DNA of 64,000 bases, taken from Maea johnstoni. Lineage: Eukaryota; Annelida; Polychaeta; Spionida; Magelonidae. This document shows, piece by piece, positions 48,800 through 59,691 of this stretch. The notes below the pieces were generated by a model, which saw nothing but the letters and a program-made list of their open reading frames with translations, did no database searches and was not told the DNA's origin. A program made the position numbers and the translations under genes. The first letter of the stretch is position 1. The number at the start of each line of letters is the position of its first letter. Location of the stretch: NCBI GenBank assembly GCA_963942565.1, contig OZ012694.1, forward strand, positions 34,623,548 through 34,687,547. The letters are read 5' to 3'.

Positions 48800-49662
48800 T
48801 TGAAAAAAGCCGTTTTTGCCGGGGTTTTTTTCAAAGTCGCCATTTTTTTCATAAATAACAAACATAACAAACAGGTTATGATAATAGGGTAAAAGCCCTC
48901 TTTCTTGCGAACATTTTGATGGGTCATTTGTAACTTTTGACCAAGAAACGGCGACTCGACAATTTTTTGAAAATAGTATGTTTTTTGTGTGAAATGCATA
49001 TCGAAGGGAAGCCGTAACCTCGCCATTGTCAAAAAAACAACGCCATTTTTTTTTCAAAAATAACAAACATAACAAACAGGTTATGATAATAGGGTAAAAG
49101 CCCTTTTTCTTGCGAACATTTTGATGAGTCATATGTAACTTTTGACCCAGAAACGGCGACGTGACAATTTTTTGGAAATAGTATTTTTTTTTGTGTGAAA
49201 TGCATATCGAAGGGAAGCCGTAACCTCGCCATTGTCAAAAAAATCAACGCCATTTTTTTTCAAAAATAACAAACATAACAAACAGGTTATGATAATAGGG
49301 TAAAAGCCCTTTTTCTTGCGAACATTTTGATGGGTCATTCGTAACTTTTGACACAGAAACGGCGACGTGACAATTTTTTGAAAATAGTATGTTTTTTGTG
49401 TGAAATGCATATCGAAGGGAAGCCGTAACCTCGCCATTGTCAAAAAAATCAACGCCATTTCTTTCCAAAAATAACAAACATAACAAACAGGTTATGATAA
49501 TAGGGTAAAAGTCCTCTTTCTTGCAAACATTTTGATGGGTCATTTGTAACTTTTGACCCAGAAACGGCGACGTGACAATTTTTTGAAAATAGTATGTTTT
49601 TTGTGTGAAATGCATATCGAAGGGAAGCCTTAACCTCGCCATTGTCAAAAAAATCAACTTCC
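48800..49662. repeat. Tandem repeat, 205-206-bp period, ~4 copies
   Basis: CAGGTTATGATAATAGGGT recurs at about 48873, 49078, 49284 and 49489. Units also share GAAACGGCGACGTGACAATT and GCATATCGAAGGGAAGCC. Long minus-strand frames run through it, but the period is not always a multiple of three, so they do not encode a protein repeat. Confidence 0.94.
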
Positions 49663-49839
49663 GGGTGTAGCGAATAGCTATTTTTTCGCTTCCAACCTGA
49701 AGTTGGAATTAAAAAATGATTGAATCAGATAGATGAGGATCTCATCTATCTAGGTAGGTACTCATATTTGGATCGGGGGGCGATAACTTGATAAAACTGA
49801 AAGGAATCGGCGAGGTACCATGAAAAATGGACTTAGCGC

Positions 49840-50160
49840 CATGCACACACCACAAGTGCCAATCAAAACAGAACAAGACCCACATGATTGGATCCCAGTG
49901 CGTGACACCACAACACAAGCACCGCCCCCAAATGCAAATCAAAAACAGCAACCCCACGTGGCAAAGCCTCAAACAACCCCAAGTGCCAATCAAAAATAGC
50001 AACCCCACGTGGCAAAGCCTCAAACAAAGGCACTAGATATGCCAACCGACACGATTGGATAACAGAACCAAACACCACACAATAAGCGCCGCCCCCATGT
50101 GCCAATCACAAACCACCGACAAAGCCAACCCGACACACGCCAATTACGAATAACGTCCGA
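49840..50160. repeat. CCAAT/GCCCCC-rich cluster with a 51-bp duplication
   Basis: AAGTGCCAATCAAAA or near forms occur about four times and CACCGCCCCC-like words twice. CCCCACGTGGCAAAGCCTCA occurs at 49952 and 50003, 51 bp apart. It could be a subterminal transposon array or a promoter-like cluster; no gene follows. Confidence 0.6.
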
Positions 50161-51469
50161 ATCTTAACGTCCGAAACCGCAAACCACATCCGTCCAGTTA
50201 AACCGCAAGCTGTTGTGATCTGATAATGCATTTCAGTTAACTGAAATACATAAAAAACCTACCTACATACCCTATATATCAAGGATTGAGAGAAAAAGAG
50301 ATATTTTTGAAACCCATACAAAAATACAGCTATACAGTGGTGCAACCTAGGAGAGAACTGATAAACTAATATTAGTGATTCAGAATAAAATAAAGATTCT
50401 TTCCATACCCACATTTAGGCAGTGGTGTCACCTCAGGGATTCCTGCATTAAAAGTGGCAAGCATTTTCCCCAGAGCATAATGTAGGCTAAACACGCATTA
50501 CCCTTTTGCCTTAGGTTTACATCCAATAAACCTAAGGCTATTGCTAATCTCCCCACAAATGTAATAAAGGCTAATGTTATAAATACCCATGATGCCCCTG
50601 AGAGACGGTCATTAATGTTTTATAATGGTCCTCCTGTGTTTGATAGTCACCCCCCAGCAGTGCCGGTCACTACGATACTCTAAGCAATAACGCGCTGAAA
50701 GACATGTACCACAGGGGTCAGTTTTTAGGAGGAAAAAAATGAAAAACAATCAGAATAAATAACAATAAGAAGAGCATAAATTCAGGCAGGAATACACCTA
50801 AAAGCTATTGGCTGTGCATCTTAGTCTCCTAATGTCAGTGTAAAAGTTGGGCCCCCACCGACTAGAAATAAATACAACATGCTTAACTCCATTGTGTTAT
50901 ATATGGAGTTGCATTTCAAGTAGGTATGATAAAACACCAGTATTATATAGAATGACTTAATAAGTATTACTTATTAACATTTCCATAAATGGTGTTTCTT
51001 TTTATATTCTGCTAAGATTTTCTAATGAAATAAAACTTATTGCATGTATGTCTAATTATTTAGGCATTCTAGTCGTAATTGGGTTAAAAAGATGGATAAT
51101 CTTATCTATATTTTACAAGGCAAAGACCAAATCTTATGACACATTAGTTATGAGTAAAATATGATCAATCTTTCTGTCCCATTGTTTGCCTTACAGAGAG
51201 ATATCAAAACTTAATAGGAGAAAATAAAAGCAAAATTGCTTTTCTACTCCTTGGATCAAAGTTAGTGAAATAGGCTTCTTATATGTACACAATCCATCTC
51301 AAATAGAGTCAGCGAGCTAATATATAACTAAATAAGGGCAGACATCTTCTACTGTTAGGTCAGGCGACAAAGCTAGGTGGTCACTCTCAGCTTATTCAGA
51401 ATCACAAAGAACCAATGTTGTCAGTTTGGGGAGCTATCATAAAACATCTTGGAGTTGATATTTAGTAAT
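50161..51469. other. Intergenic, nothing recognised
   Basis: No supported gene. Confidence 0.45.
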
Positions 51470-51662
51470 TACTGTAGAACACACATATGACGCGTGTCCC
51501 AAATATAGCGAATTGGGGAGTTTTCGCATCATAGCGGTAGCTGCCGCTGACAGCGCCAAAGTACAGAAAAAAAAAGTACAGCGTTTTTATAAATAGCGAA
51601 GCGGAACCACACACTGTGTACACTATATATAAACAGACGCGTACATTGTATGTTCTACAGTA
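51470..51662 (+). mobile_element. Mariner-type MITE (family E), complete
   Basis: TA at both ends; inverted ends CTGTAGAACACACATATGA and its mirror CATTGTATGTTCTACAG. The 189-bp body holds GCCGCTGACAGCGCC and TATAGCGAA words shared with 20664. A TA duplication points to Tc1/mariner mobilisation. Confidence 0.9.
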
Positions 51663-52665
51663 TAAAGGAAGTGAAGTAAAGTGTTTGCTTTAATAGGGAC
51701 TAGGCTAGGGCCCAGCTTGCAAGAGTTGCATTTCTTGGAGATGCATCAAGAAAAGTTATCATCAGGATTTCATGGTTTTAACACCCCTAAATTTCAGATT
51801 CAGAAAAAATATTTGGCACGGCATACAAGAACTCCATAATTGATACAGAGATTTTATTGACTACAAAGAAAATATATAAAAACAGACTGAAAGGTTTAAA
51901 TATGAACTATCAGTGCAGTTACATTATGAAGAGTATTATGCTGAAATTGAGGGGAAACTTCCAATATTTGATTATATCTGATTCAAATCTTAGGGTAAGA
52001 TTGAAAATCTTATCTGACAAAGTGTTTAGGGTATAACATTTAAGATTTTTGTTTCTAAATTCATAATCCTCCAATATTGTACAAAAAGATGCATTTGTTG
52101 TGTGTTATATGTGCCAGTATTTGTCTGTTTGTTTGTATTTTGGAACTGTTTGCGTTATTTTAATGTCATTTTCACAAGTATGATAAGTCCAGGTGACTCC
52201 AGTGGATGAGGTCTTCAACATAAAAGGGTTATAATAATGAAATGATTAGTGTTTACCGCAGTCCTCTGTTTAACCGCACAGACCCCAAATAAACACAAAG
52301 AGTTGAGTTCAAGATAGTAACCGGGGCCTCTGGGTGTGGCTATACGGAAGATTGCCAATACCCCTTCTAACAAATCATTTCCTATAACCTGGTACCCGCA
52401 TGTGTGCTCAAATGGAGGAATACGTTGTATGTTTGCAAACAGTATGTATGAAAATCACCCCTACATGTATTTTAACAGCTCTTTATCTCAAACATGGCAT
52501 CATTTGTGGCACAGATCAGCATTCAGCTCATTCATAATGTATTGATAGGAAATTGCCTCACGCGATTGTTCTGCCGCACACTGTAGAGGGATGGACACAG
52601 TAGGCAGCACTCACTCACCTGAAAAACACAAGAGAGAGAAAATGTTATTACACAAAGAAAATATA
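51663..52665. other. Intergenic, nothing recognised
   Basis: No supported gene. Confidence 0.45.
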
Positions 52666-52874
52666 CTAATCCTTCCAATGCTGAGGCTACTTTCATCAAA
52701 ATCACAAGGATTTTTGAAAACCATCTAAACTCTGTTGTGTTGGTATTGATCGGATAGCTCTCGCTGAGAACTCTCAGATTAGTACCCATGTGCCAGGGTT
52801 TCGGTCAATTTTCAGGGTTTTTTTTTGCATAATTTTGTATCGACCAAATTAGCCACCAGCAGCATAAGGGCTAT
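52666..52874 (+). mobile_element. Family A MITE, copy 16
   Basis: CTAA-TCCTTCCAATGCTGAGG to CAGCAGCATAAGGG-CTAT; both TTAA flanks have changed. Confidence 0.92.
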
Positions 52875-52920
52875 TATATGGCTTTTTTCATTTTTGATAG
52901 GTAGGTTAAGTACATATACA

Positions 52921-53015
52921 GAAATGAGAAAATTGCCAGTGACTTAGGGTGAGACGGTGATTTTTGCCGGGTACTCTGGTTACCTTCACCGTTTACAACT
53001 AGCTAGTAACGACGA
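52921..53015 (+). repeat. SINE body
   Basis: GAGAAAATTGCCAGTGACTT, GTGAGACGGTGATTTTTGCC, GGGTACTCTGGTTACCTTCA match the bodies at 58086 and 58716. No tRNA-like head is left. Confidence 0.65.
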
Positions 53016-53463
53016 GTGAGGAAAATCAAAATTCTAAAAGATTCTAGCTATGGTGCATATTTTTCAGATTGTGAAGGGCTTGTGGCCTATTGTTTGAAGA
53101 TTAAATGCCAGCTGAGTTCTATCATAGTACTAAGCTCCAGGGCAAGAGTTGCTTTGATCCATCCCTATTGTGTTCTGGGCTTTCCCTTTCCACTGTGGCA
53201 CTGGCACCTGTACCCAAGAACAGTCTATACCACAGACTTCCCAGCTATCACGAAAAACATGTCAGAAACAGATCAAAAACAACATCAAGCCTTGAGTCAG
53301 AAGTCGCAGGAGGTATAAACATTTTTTTTAGTTCCCTGAGGAAGATGGTGGCGCTCTGAGGACCCAGAGACTTGAGCAGGATATTGAGAAGCAGGTGTTT
53401 TACTGGTACTCTTTAGTATGCACCTCCAGGCAGTACACCTACACGGCTGGTATATTAATTATA

Positions 53464-53550
53464 ACTCATTAATAATTATAATAATAATCTTTATTTCATG
53501 AGGGTAACACAATCAAGTACAAGATTTGATTTTCATTGTGGCCTTCAGAT
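53464..53550 (-). repeat. Possible retroposon 3' tail
   Basis: AATAATTATAATAATAATCT then TTATTTCATGAGGGTAAC resembles, on the minus strand, the ATT-rich tail of non-LTR elements common in invertebrates. Only the tail is present. Confidence 0.3.
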
Positions 53551-53646
53551 TTAACCCTTCCAATGCTGAGGCTACTTTCACCCAAAGAATAAGGACGCAA
53601 AGACTTTGGAAAAACATCTAGACCCTGTCATGTTGGTGTTCATTGG
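53551..53646 (+). mobile_element. Family A MITE, copy 17, left half only
   Basis: TTAA-CCCTTCCAATGCTGAGG through GACCCTGTCATGTTGGTG, then stops near TTCATTGG, at the centre of the family palindrome. Confidence 0.92.
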
Positions 53647-54002
53647 CTCACTAGGTGGCCAGCATGGGTTCATTTGTATCTCTATGATTCGGACTGACCA
53701 GGATGATCACAATTTAAGTGCCATCTATCAACAGAAACTAAAACTAACACCTATATAATGAGCAAAAGATAGACCAGAACAGAGAAAAGCAATATTTAAG
53801 TAAATCATAGACTGGGAGCTAGTCTAGTGCCTCGTATGAGAAAGACTTGGACTTTTCAATACCAGCTAGTATGACATCAGCTGTGCTATAACTTAAGGCC
53901 ATGCAGTGTCTTGGTCTCATCAAAATGATAAATAAAAGCAGGTGTTTCACTAGTACTAATTTGCTTAGGCCCTCCAGGCATATTTGGTGCTTGTACTACT
54001 GA
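53647..54002. other. Intergenic; CTCF-like motif
   Basis: TCACTAGGTGGCCA at 53648-53661 resembles the site at 60157. No gene. GCAGGTGTTTCACTAGTACT near 53940 is a diverged copy of a stretch near 53393. Confidence 0.35.
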
Positions 54003-55394
54003 TTAAGGTGATAGGTACCATTGCAAGCCAGTTAAAAGCCCTGTCCCAAAACACACCTCAAAGCAGCATAATCCTATAACTAGGTGTATCTCCAGGTTCC
54101 TGAGTGTTATCAGGTAGAGAATATCATCGCCACCTGTCATTATTCAATCAATATTCTGTTTTATTTCAAAATTTACAACTTTTTTTTCGAATGACATATT
54201 CTCATTAATTATGCAGTTGCCCTTACCAAAATGAACTGCTAACTTTGCATTCGGAATGCATTCCGAATGCAAACATACAATTTTTAGAGCAATTTTAGCA
54301 GTCATACAAAATGAATGCAAATGGACTGTAATTGGAATGCTTGCTTGCCAAAATGAACTGCTAACTTTGCATTCTGAATGCATTCGGAATGTGAATGCAA
54401 ATTGACTGTAATTGGAATGCTTGCCTTCATGTTAAACTTGCTGTTTGCATTCCATAAAGGAGTGCTAATTGGCTTGGTTTTCATGTCAGGGGTAATCCCT
54501 AAGAGTGGAATGGTAGTGGCCGGTAGACAGTTTTTATGGTTTGATTGATGGACATACTAAACAAGTGGCCTACATTAAGGGTTCCTGTCTTTCATGCACA
54601 TATACGTCAGTCCTAGACTGTCTGTAGAGAGAGAACATGCCAGAGTGTAAAGATGACATCTTTTCACATCATAACTACCTAATTGGACTTAAATCCACTA
54701 AACTGACCAGGTATTAGGAACTCCATTACTTTCTGGATTATAAACAGAAATATTCAACCTCAGTTAAGGTAGGACAAGCTAAGATTTTTCTAGAAATTAT
54801 CTGATATTGTGAAATCATGCAGAGATTTGTTTTAGTACACTTCAGTTTATTTAGGAAGCAGTTTTCATTATAGTGTTAGTATATACAAGATAGACTCAGG
54901 AGTTGTTCATGATTTTACTGCTCTAACCTTTGATTTGTTCTCACTCACATGGTGTGTGACAGTTCCTTGAATTTATATGTATCGCTGATCATCTTTTATG
55001 AATTTCTATATTGTTTGCTAATCATAAGCTTGTAGACACAGCAGACCTTGTTCTGGAGTTACTGATAGTGTTTTATTGATGACAAATAGGACTTTATATG
55101 TTGGCTCTAGAGGCTAGTATCTCTTTTCTCAATTGAAAGGGTGGGTCGATCATTGTCACTTTTCACAGGCCCCAAACACAGCCGTTAGGTTTTTATGACT
55201 TTGCCAATGCCATATATATAGGTCAAAGGGTCTGTAAGTACTCCATTCCAGATTGTATTCCAAATGCATTCAGAATGCATTCCAATGCCATAGCAAGCAT
55301 TCCAAGAATCACTACCCAGCTAAGCATTCCATGCTAAGCAGTCCAAATTTGCATTCAAGAATTAGCTGTCTCATTTAAATAATTCGGTGCTGTG

Positions 55395-55545
55395 GGCATG
55401 CAACTGGAATGCATTCGGAATGCAATCGGAATGCATTCCGAATGTATATGGAAAACATTCCGAATGCATTCGGAATGCTCCCCGAATGCATCTGGAATTC
55501 TCCATGAATGTACTCCGAATGTATTCCGAATGTAAAGATAAATTC
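55395..55545. repeat. GAATGCATTC palindrome array
   Basis: GGAATGCATTCGGAATGCAA and similar words repeat with a spacing near 10 bp, alternating GAATGC and GCATTC. Shorter arrays lie at 54246-54275, 54368-54392 and 55258-55290 within the same element. Confidence 0.85.
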
Positions 55546-55601
55546 GCATTCGAATACAAATTTGGAAGGCTTTGGGAATGCATTCCATTTTGGTAAGGGT
55601 G

Positions 55602-56037
55602 ATGGTTACTGTAGGTTCACAGATATCTTAGGGATGTCATTGACTATGCCCAATAAAAAGTGTTTTTTTGATTTTTTACTGCTGAAGACTTTTACAGGCC
55701 ATAACATTGAAAATCTTAGTGAGTTTTTTGAAGCCAAGTGCATGGAGTTCGAGCTTCTCAACTATTTATAGCATGCCCAACTGTGGGCATTGTTCGACTG
55801 TGACACGCAACCATCGAGGTGTGTCTTTGAACAACTGTTGTTTGGTTCCTAGCCCCATGGGATCAGCGTCGCCTAGCTGTCCTTGCTAGGATCATAGGCT
55901 CCGCACACAAGATATCTCACTAAAATTTTCAAATGTTATGGCCCGTAAAAGTCTTCAGCAGTAAAAAATCAAAAAAATACTTTTTATTGGGCATAGTCAA
56001 TGACATCCGTAAGGTATCTGTGAACCTACAGTAACCA
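55602..56037. mobile_element. Nested foldback MITE
   Basis: TGATGGTTACTGTAGGTTCA at the left mirrors TGAACCTACAGTAACCATCA at the right. The arms continue about 125 bp (CTGCTGAAGACTTTTACAGG with its inverse). The left arm of the host element reads AAGGG-CAACTGC (inverse strand) with no insert at this spot. Confidence 0.85.
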
Positions 56038-56314
56038 TCAACTGCGTAATTAATGAGAATATGTCATTCGAAAAAAAAGTTGTAAATTTTGAAATAAAAC
56101 AGAATATGGATTGAATAATGACAGGTGGCGATGATATTCTCTACCTGATAACAATCAGGAACCTGGAGATACACCTAGTTATAGGATTATGCTGCTTTGA
56201 GGTATGTTTTGGGATAGGGCTTTTAACTGGCTTGCAATGGTACCCATCACCTTAAACTCATCATGTTCAATGCACAGGCTGCCAACAGGTTTGAGTTTTG
56301 AATATTAGGCCACA

Positions 56315-56507
56315 TTAACCCTTCCAATGCTGTACATGGAAACAAAGACTTTCGAAAACCATCCAAACCATGTTATGTTCATAGTCATTTAATAGCTCTT
56401 GCTGAGTTCTCTCAGATCAGTACCCATTTGCCGGGGTTTCAGTCATTATTCAGGTTTTTTGCATAATTTTTAACGGCCAAATAAGCCACCAGCAGCACAA
56501 AGGTTAA
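56315..56507 (+). mobile_element. Family A MITE, copy 18
   Basis: Perfect TTAA flanks. It is short by about 20 bp after CCCTTCCAATGCTGTACATGG (read CCCTTCCAATGCTG), where the GCTACTTTC part is lost. Confidence 0.92.
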
Positions 56508-56880
56508 GGCTAAACCTGTTCCTACCCTTAGCAGCTAAAAAAAAGGTCTGGTTATTTTCGGTGATATCTCTCTATCAAAACATCTTTTTGAAAGAGAAAT
56601 TTTGATGAGAATCCAGATTACAATAATTCTCCAAATATGTTGTGCTTTCATGCTTTGTTTCTTAGTTATTTTCAAAAATAGCATAGCTCCAAACAAAAGG
56701 ATTCAAACAGCAGTCTTACAAGCATGACTGGGTTACCACGCCATCTGGTCTATAGGACCTTTAATAGTTTCAATTTCAGTCATGCTTCAAAGCAGTGTCT
56801 TAAAAAGTGCATTTGTAGAGCAACAGTTTGCTTGTACATGTTTTGTTTTTTTAGGAGGGTAACAATTAAGCCACCGTTCC
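56508..56880. other. Intergenic, nothing recognised
   Basis: No supported gene. Confidence 0.45.
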
Positions 56881-57090
56881 CTAACCCTTATGCTGCTAGT
56901 GGATAATTTGGCCAATGCAAAATGTGAAAAATCTCAAAAATGACTGAAACCCTAGCGCATGGGTATTCATATGAGAGAACTCAGCGAGAGCTATCCAATA
57001 AATACCAACAAGGCAGGGTTTAGATGTTTTATAAAAATCTTTGCCTTCATGTGCTTTGGACGAAAGTACACTCAGCATTGGAAGTGTTAA
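56881..57090 (-). mobile_element. Family A MITE, copy 19
   Basis: CTAA-CCCTTATGCTGCTAGTGG to CAGCATTGGAAGTG-TTAA. Confidence 0.93.
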
Positions 57091-57442
57091 AAAAGAGATC
57101 TGCTCACAGCTCCATACCAGACATCAGATACATGCTTCATAAGATCACATCACGCCTCTATCATATCACACACAACTGACAGCAACTAGGACTAGTGCTG
57201 ACATCTATACTTAGTGCTAGAAATCACTATTGACAAGGCAGTGGCAGAAATGTCTATATTTACTCATCAGAAATAATCCTACAAATTAACCAGTAAGCCC
57301 CACATCAAATTCCCCGAAGGCCTGGCTATTCTAGGGAGTTCAGTTTCAAGAGTTCAGTAAAATGATTGCAAAAGAGCATGTATTGTGTAGGTATCAATGA
57401 GCAGGATCTTAGATAAAACACCTATATGTCATTGTTTTTCAC
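57091..57442. other. Intergenic, nothing recognised
   Basis: No supported gene. Confidence 0.45.
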
Positions 57443-57705
57443 ATTAGATGAATAGAAGAAAAGGATGGATATGAGACCAATTACTATATGTGCTATTATA
57501 GTGAAAAGCGGGACTCATGCTGATCTGGCATCAGCGTGAGGTCAAGTGGGAACTAAGACCAATCAGGGCTCTCGTATCATTCACATTACATGTAAAGAAA
57601 CCTGACGACCAGCATCAATTGAGCATGCGCAGGGCACAAATTTTGGGCTATTAGTTGACACTGGTTGAGGCTAGCCTGTTCAGGTTGACCAGTGAACGAA
57701 ACAGC
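57443..57705 (+). mobile_element. Family G MITE, right end lost
   Basis: ATTAGATGAATAGAAG and GACCAATTACTATATG at the left, GGGCTCTCGTATCATT and CCTGTTCAGGTTGACC further on, matching 5939-6190 in reverse. Confidence 0.7.
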
Positions 57706-57794
57706 ATTGACAGTATGCAAGAGTGCAATATACATAGGTCTTGCTCCTACATATTTCTATGGGTAACTATAAGCTTATCATACTGATATATCAG

Positions 57795-57996
57795 CTAACC
57801 CTTCCAATGCTAAGTCTAAGCAGAAAAGTGCAAAGATTTTTGAAAACCATCTAAACTGTGTCATGTTGGTATTCATTGGATAAATCTCACCGAGCACTCT
57901 CAGATGAGTACCCATGTGTCAGGGTTTCAGTCATTTTTCAGGTTTTCTGCCTCATTTTGTATTGGCCAAATTAGCCACCAGCAGCATACAGATTAA
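57795..57996 (+). mobile_element. Family A MITE, copy 20
   Basis: CTAA-CCCTTCCAATGCTAAG to CACCAGCAGCATACAGA-TTAA, with a short loss near the left end. Confidence 0.93.
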
Positions 57997-58085
57997 GTCA
58001 GACCTTTTTGGCCGATACAAGCATTAATGAAAGGTACTGCATTTTCAAATGTTCCAGACTTTCAAGACATAGCATTTAAAACCAA

Positions 58086-58220
58086 TGCCTGGGTTTAAAT
58101 CTGGCTTGGGGCAAGTGAGAAAGTTGCCAGTGACTTGAGTGAGGTGATGGCTGTCCCCAAGAACTCCCGTTTAGTGTACCACAAACAATTTGCTAATCAC
58201 AATTTTTCCTCTAAATGGCA
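58086..58220 (+). repeat. SINE, 5' truncated
   Basis: A B-box CTGGGTTTAAATCTGGC at 58089 leads into GTGAGAAAGTTGCCAGTGAC, GTGAGGTGATGGCTGTCCCC and ACTCCCGTTT, the family body. Confidence 0.7.
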
Positions 58221-58715
58221 GAGAAAAAGATGATGAATGGAATTTCTAGCAATTTGGTGATCAATATCTGAGGCTATGAAATCTTCCCATCTTTCATTAA
58301 CTGCCAGATTCGATCCTCAAGATGCCTAAATTGGATATAATCTTTTTCACTTAGTATAAGAATTTCCTATATCTATGCTCTTTCATTAATAAAGTCTCAA
58401 AATATTTCATTTAGTCTCATCTAATGAAAGGCTTATGCAAATATCAGTCGGATTGCACCTGAAATCTGACTCATTTAGGAACTCTCATTTATAATGTCTG
58501 GGAAAGTTTCATTAAGTGCCGTTTAATGAAAGCCTTATGCAAAACCCAGCTTAATCATTTTAAAATCAGCCATAACCATGTACTCTCATTCTCTCAAGTA
58601 TCTCCAGAGACAGTCTTGATGAGAGCTTACTCAACTTCACAATTTGAAAGGCAATTTTCTTTACATATCAAGTTATTAAGTTGATAACATTTCTTCATCT
58701 TCCTTTATTGCCTTG
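58221..58715. other. Intergenic, nothing recognised
   Basis: TTTCATTAA(A/G)...TCTAATGAAAGGCTTATGCAAA words near 58425 and 58530 (GAAAGGCTTATGCAAA, GAAAGCCTTATGCAAA) are a ~100-bp direct duplication. No gene. Confidence 0.4.
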
Positions 58716-58935
58716 GGACTACCCCAAATGCTGGGTGGTCTAAGGCATTGGGCATCGTCTGTTTTTTGTCTCTCACCACTGCCAAGGTCTTGGGTACAAA
58801 TAAGGCTTGAATGTATTAAGTGAGAAAGTCGCCAGTGAGTTGGGGTTGGTAGGTGCATGGTTTTCCCTTGTTACTCCAGTTTCCTGCACCATTAACAACT
58901 AGCCAACCATAATTTAGCTAAAATTTCACATTCCA
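58716..58935 (+). repeat. SINE, near complete
   Basis: A-box GCTGGGTGGTCTAAGGC at 58730, B-box-like TTGGGTACAAATAAGGC at 58790, then GTGAGAAAGTCGCCAGTGAG, GTAGGTGCATGGTTTTCCC and TTACTCCAGTTTCCTGCACC. This is the best copy in the window and defines the family. Confidence 0.75.
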
Positions 58936-59206
58936 AATTCATTTCTTGGAAGAAACTCAGATTAGGAAGATTGATTTCAGCATCCTTGAATGATTCACTA
59001 GAAATTAGATAAATCTTATCTCTAAGAGTAAATATGATAAATCCAGTGGTCAAGAATTGATAAATTAGATGAAGCTCCAATTTTAGTATAATAGTCCTCC
59101 AAATAGTTTTGTTTTTTATCAAGATATTGTCATATGTGTAAATCAATATGTTCATTCCACATGTGAATCAGGGTTCATATAACGCTAGTGTTCTTTTGTG
59201 AATCAT

Positions 59207-59419
59207 TTGACCCTTTCCATGCTGAGACTATTTTCGTCCATGGCAGAAAAATGCAAAAAGTTTTATAAACCGTCTACACCCTGTCGTGTGGTATTCATTG
59301 GAAAGCTCTTGCTGAGTACTCTCAGATGAGTATGCATGTGCCATGGTGTAAGTCATTTTTCAATTTTTTTGCGTCACTATGTACTGACCAAAATTTACCA
59401 ACAGCAGCCAAAGGGTTAA
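59207..59419 (+). mobile_element. Family A MITE, copy 21
   Basis: TTGA-CCCTTTCCATGCTGAG to CAGCAGCCAAAGGG-TTAA. Confidence 0.93.
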
Positions 59420-59482
59420 TTAAAGAAAACAAATATAACATCCCAGTTTGCGCAATAGGATACGAGAAAGCTAGCTCTTGGG

Positions 59483-59691
59483 TTAACCTCTATACTGCTG
59501 CTGGCTATTATGCCCAATACAAAATGATACAAAAAACCTCAAAAATGATTGAAACCCTGGCAAATGGGTACTCATCTGAGAGTACTGAATGAGAGCTTTC
59601 CAATGAATACCAACATGACAGTGTTATTATGTTTTTCAAAATTCATTGCGTCCTTCGGATGAAAGTAGCCTAATAGCATTGGAAGGGTTAA
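59483..59691 (-). mobile_element. Family A MITE, copy 22
   Basis: TTAA-CCTCTATACTGCTGCTGG to GCATTGGAAGGG-TTAA. It faces copy 21 in opposite orientation, 63 bp away. Confidence 0.93.

Larger units (their letters stand above)
54003..56255. mobile_element. Family C foldback element, TTAA ends
   Basis: TTAA-GGTGATAGGTACCATTGC at the left mirrors GCAATGGTACCCATCACC-TTAA at the right. About 215 bp of inverted repeat follow on each side (54007-54220 with 56036-56251). Further in, CCCTTACCAAAATG (left) and CATTTTGGTAAGGG (right) and GAATGC arrays extend the pairing. The ~800-bp centre is non-coding. A second foldback interrupts the right arm. Confidence 0.88.

Noticed and set aside
48703-49657. Antisense frames as a membrane protein repeat
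   Set aside because: The tandem period of 205-206 bp shifts frame between units.
55371-55588. Repeats HSECIRNAF-like in several frames
   Set aside because: They come from the GAATGC palindrome array, which is open in several frames on both strands.
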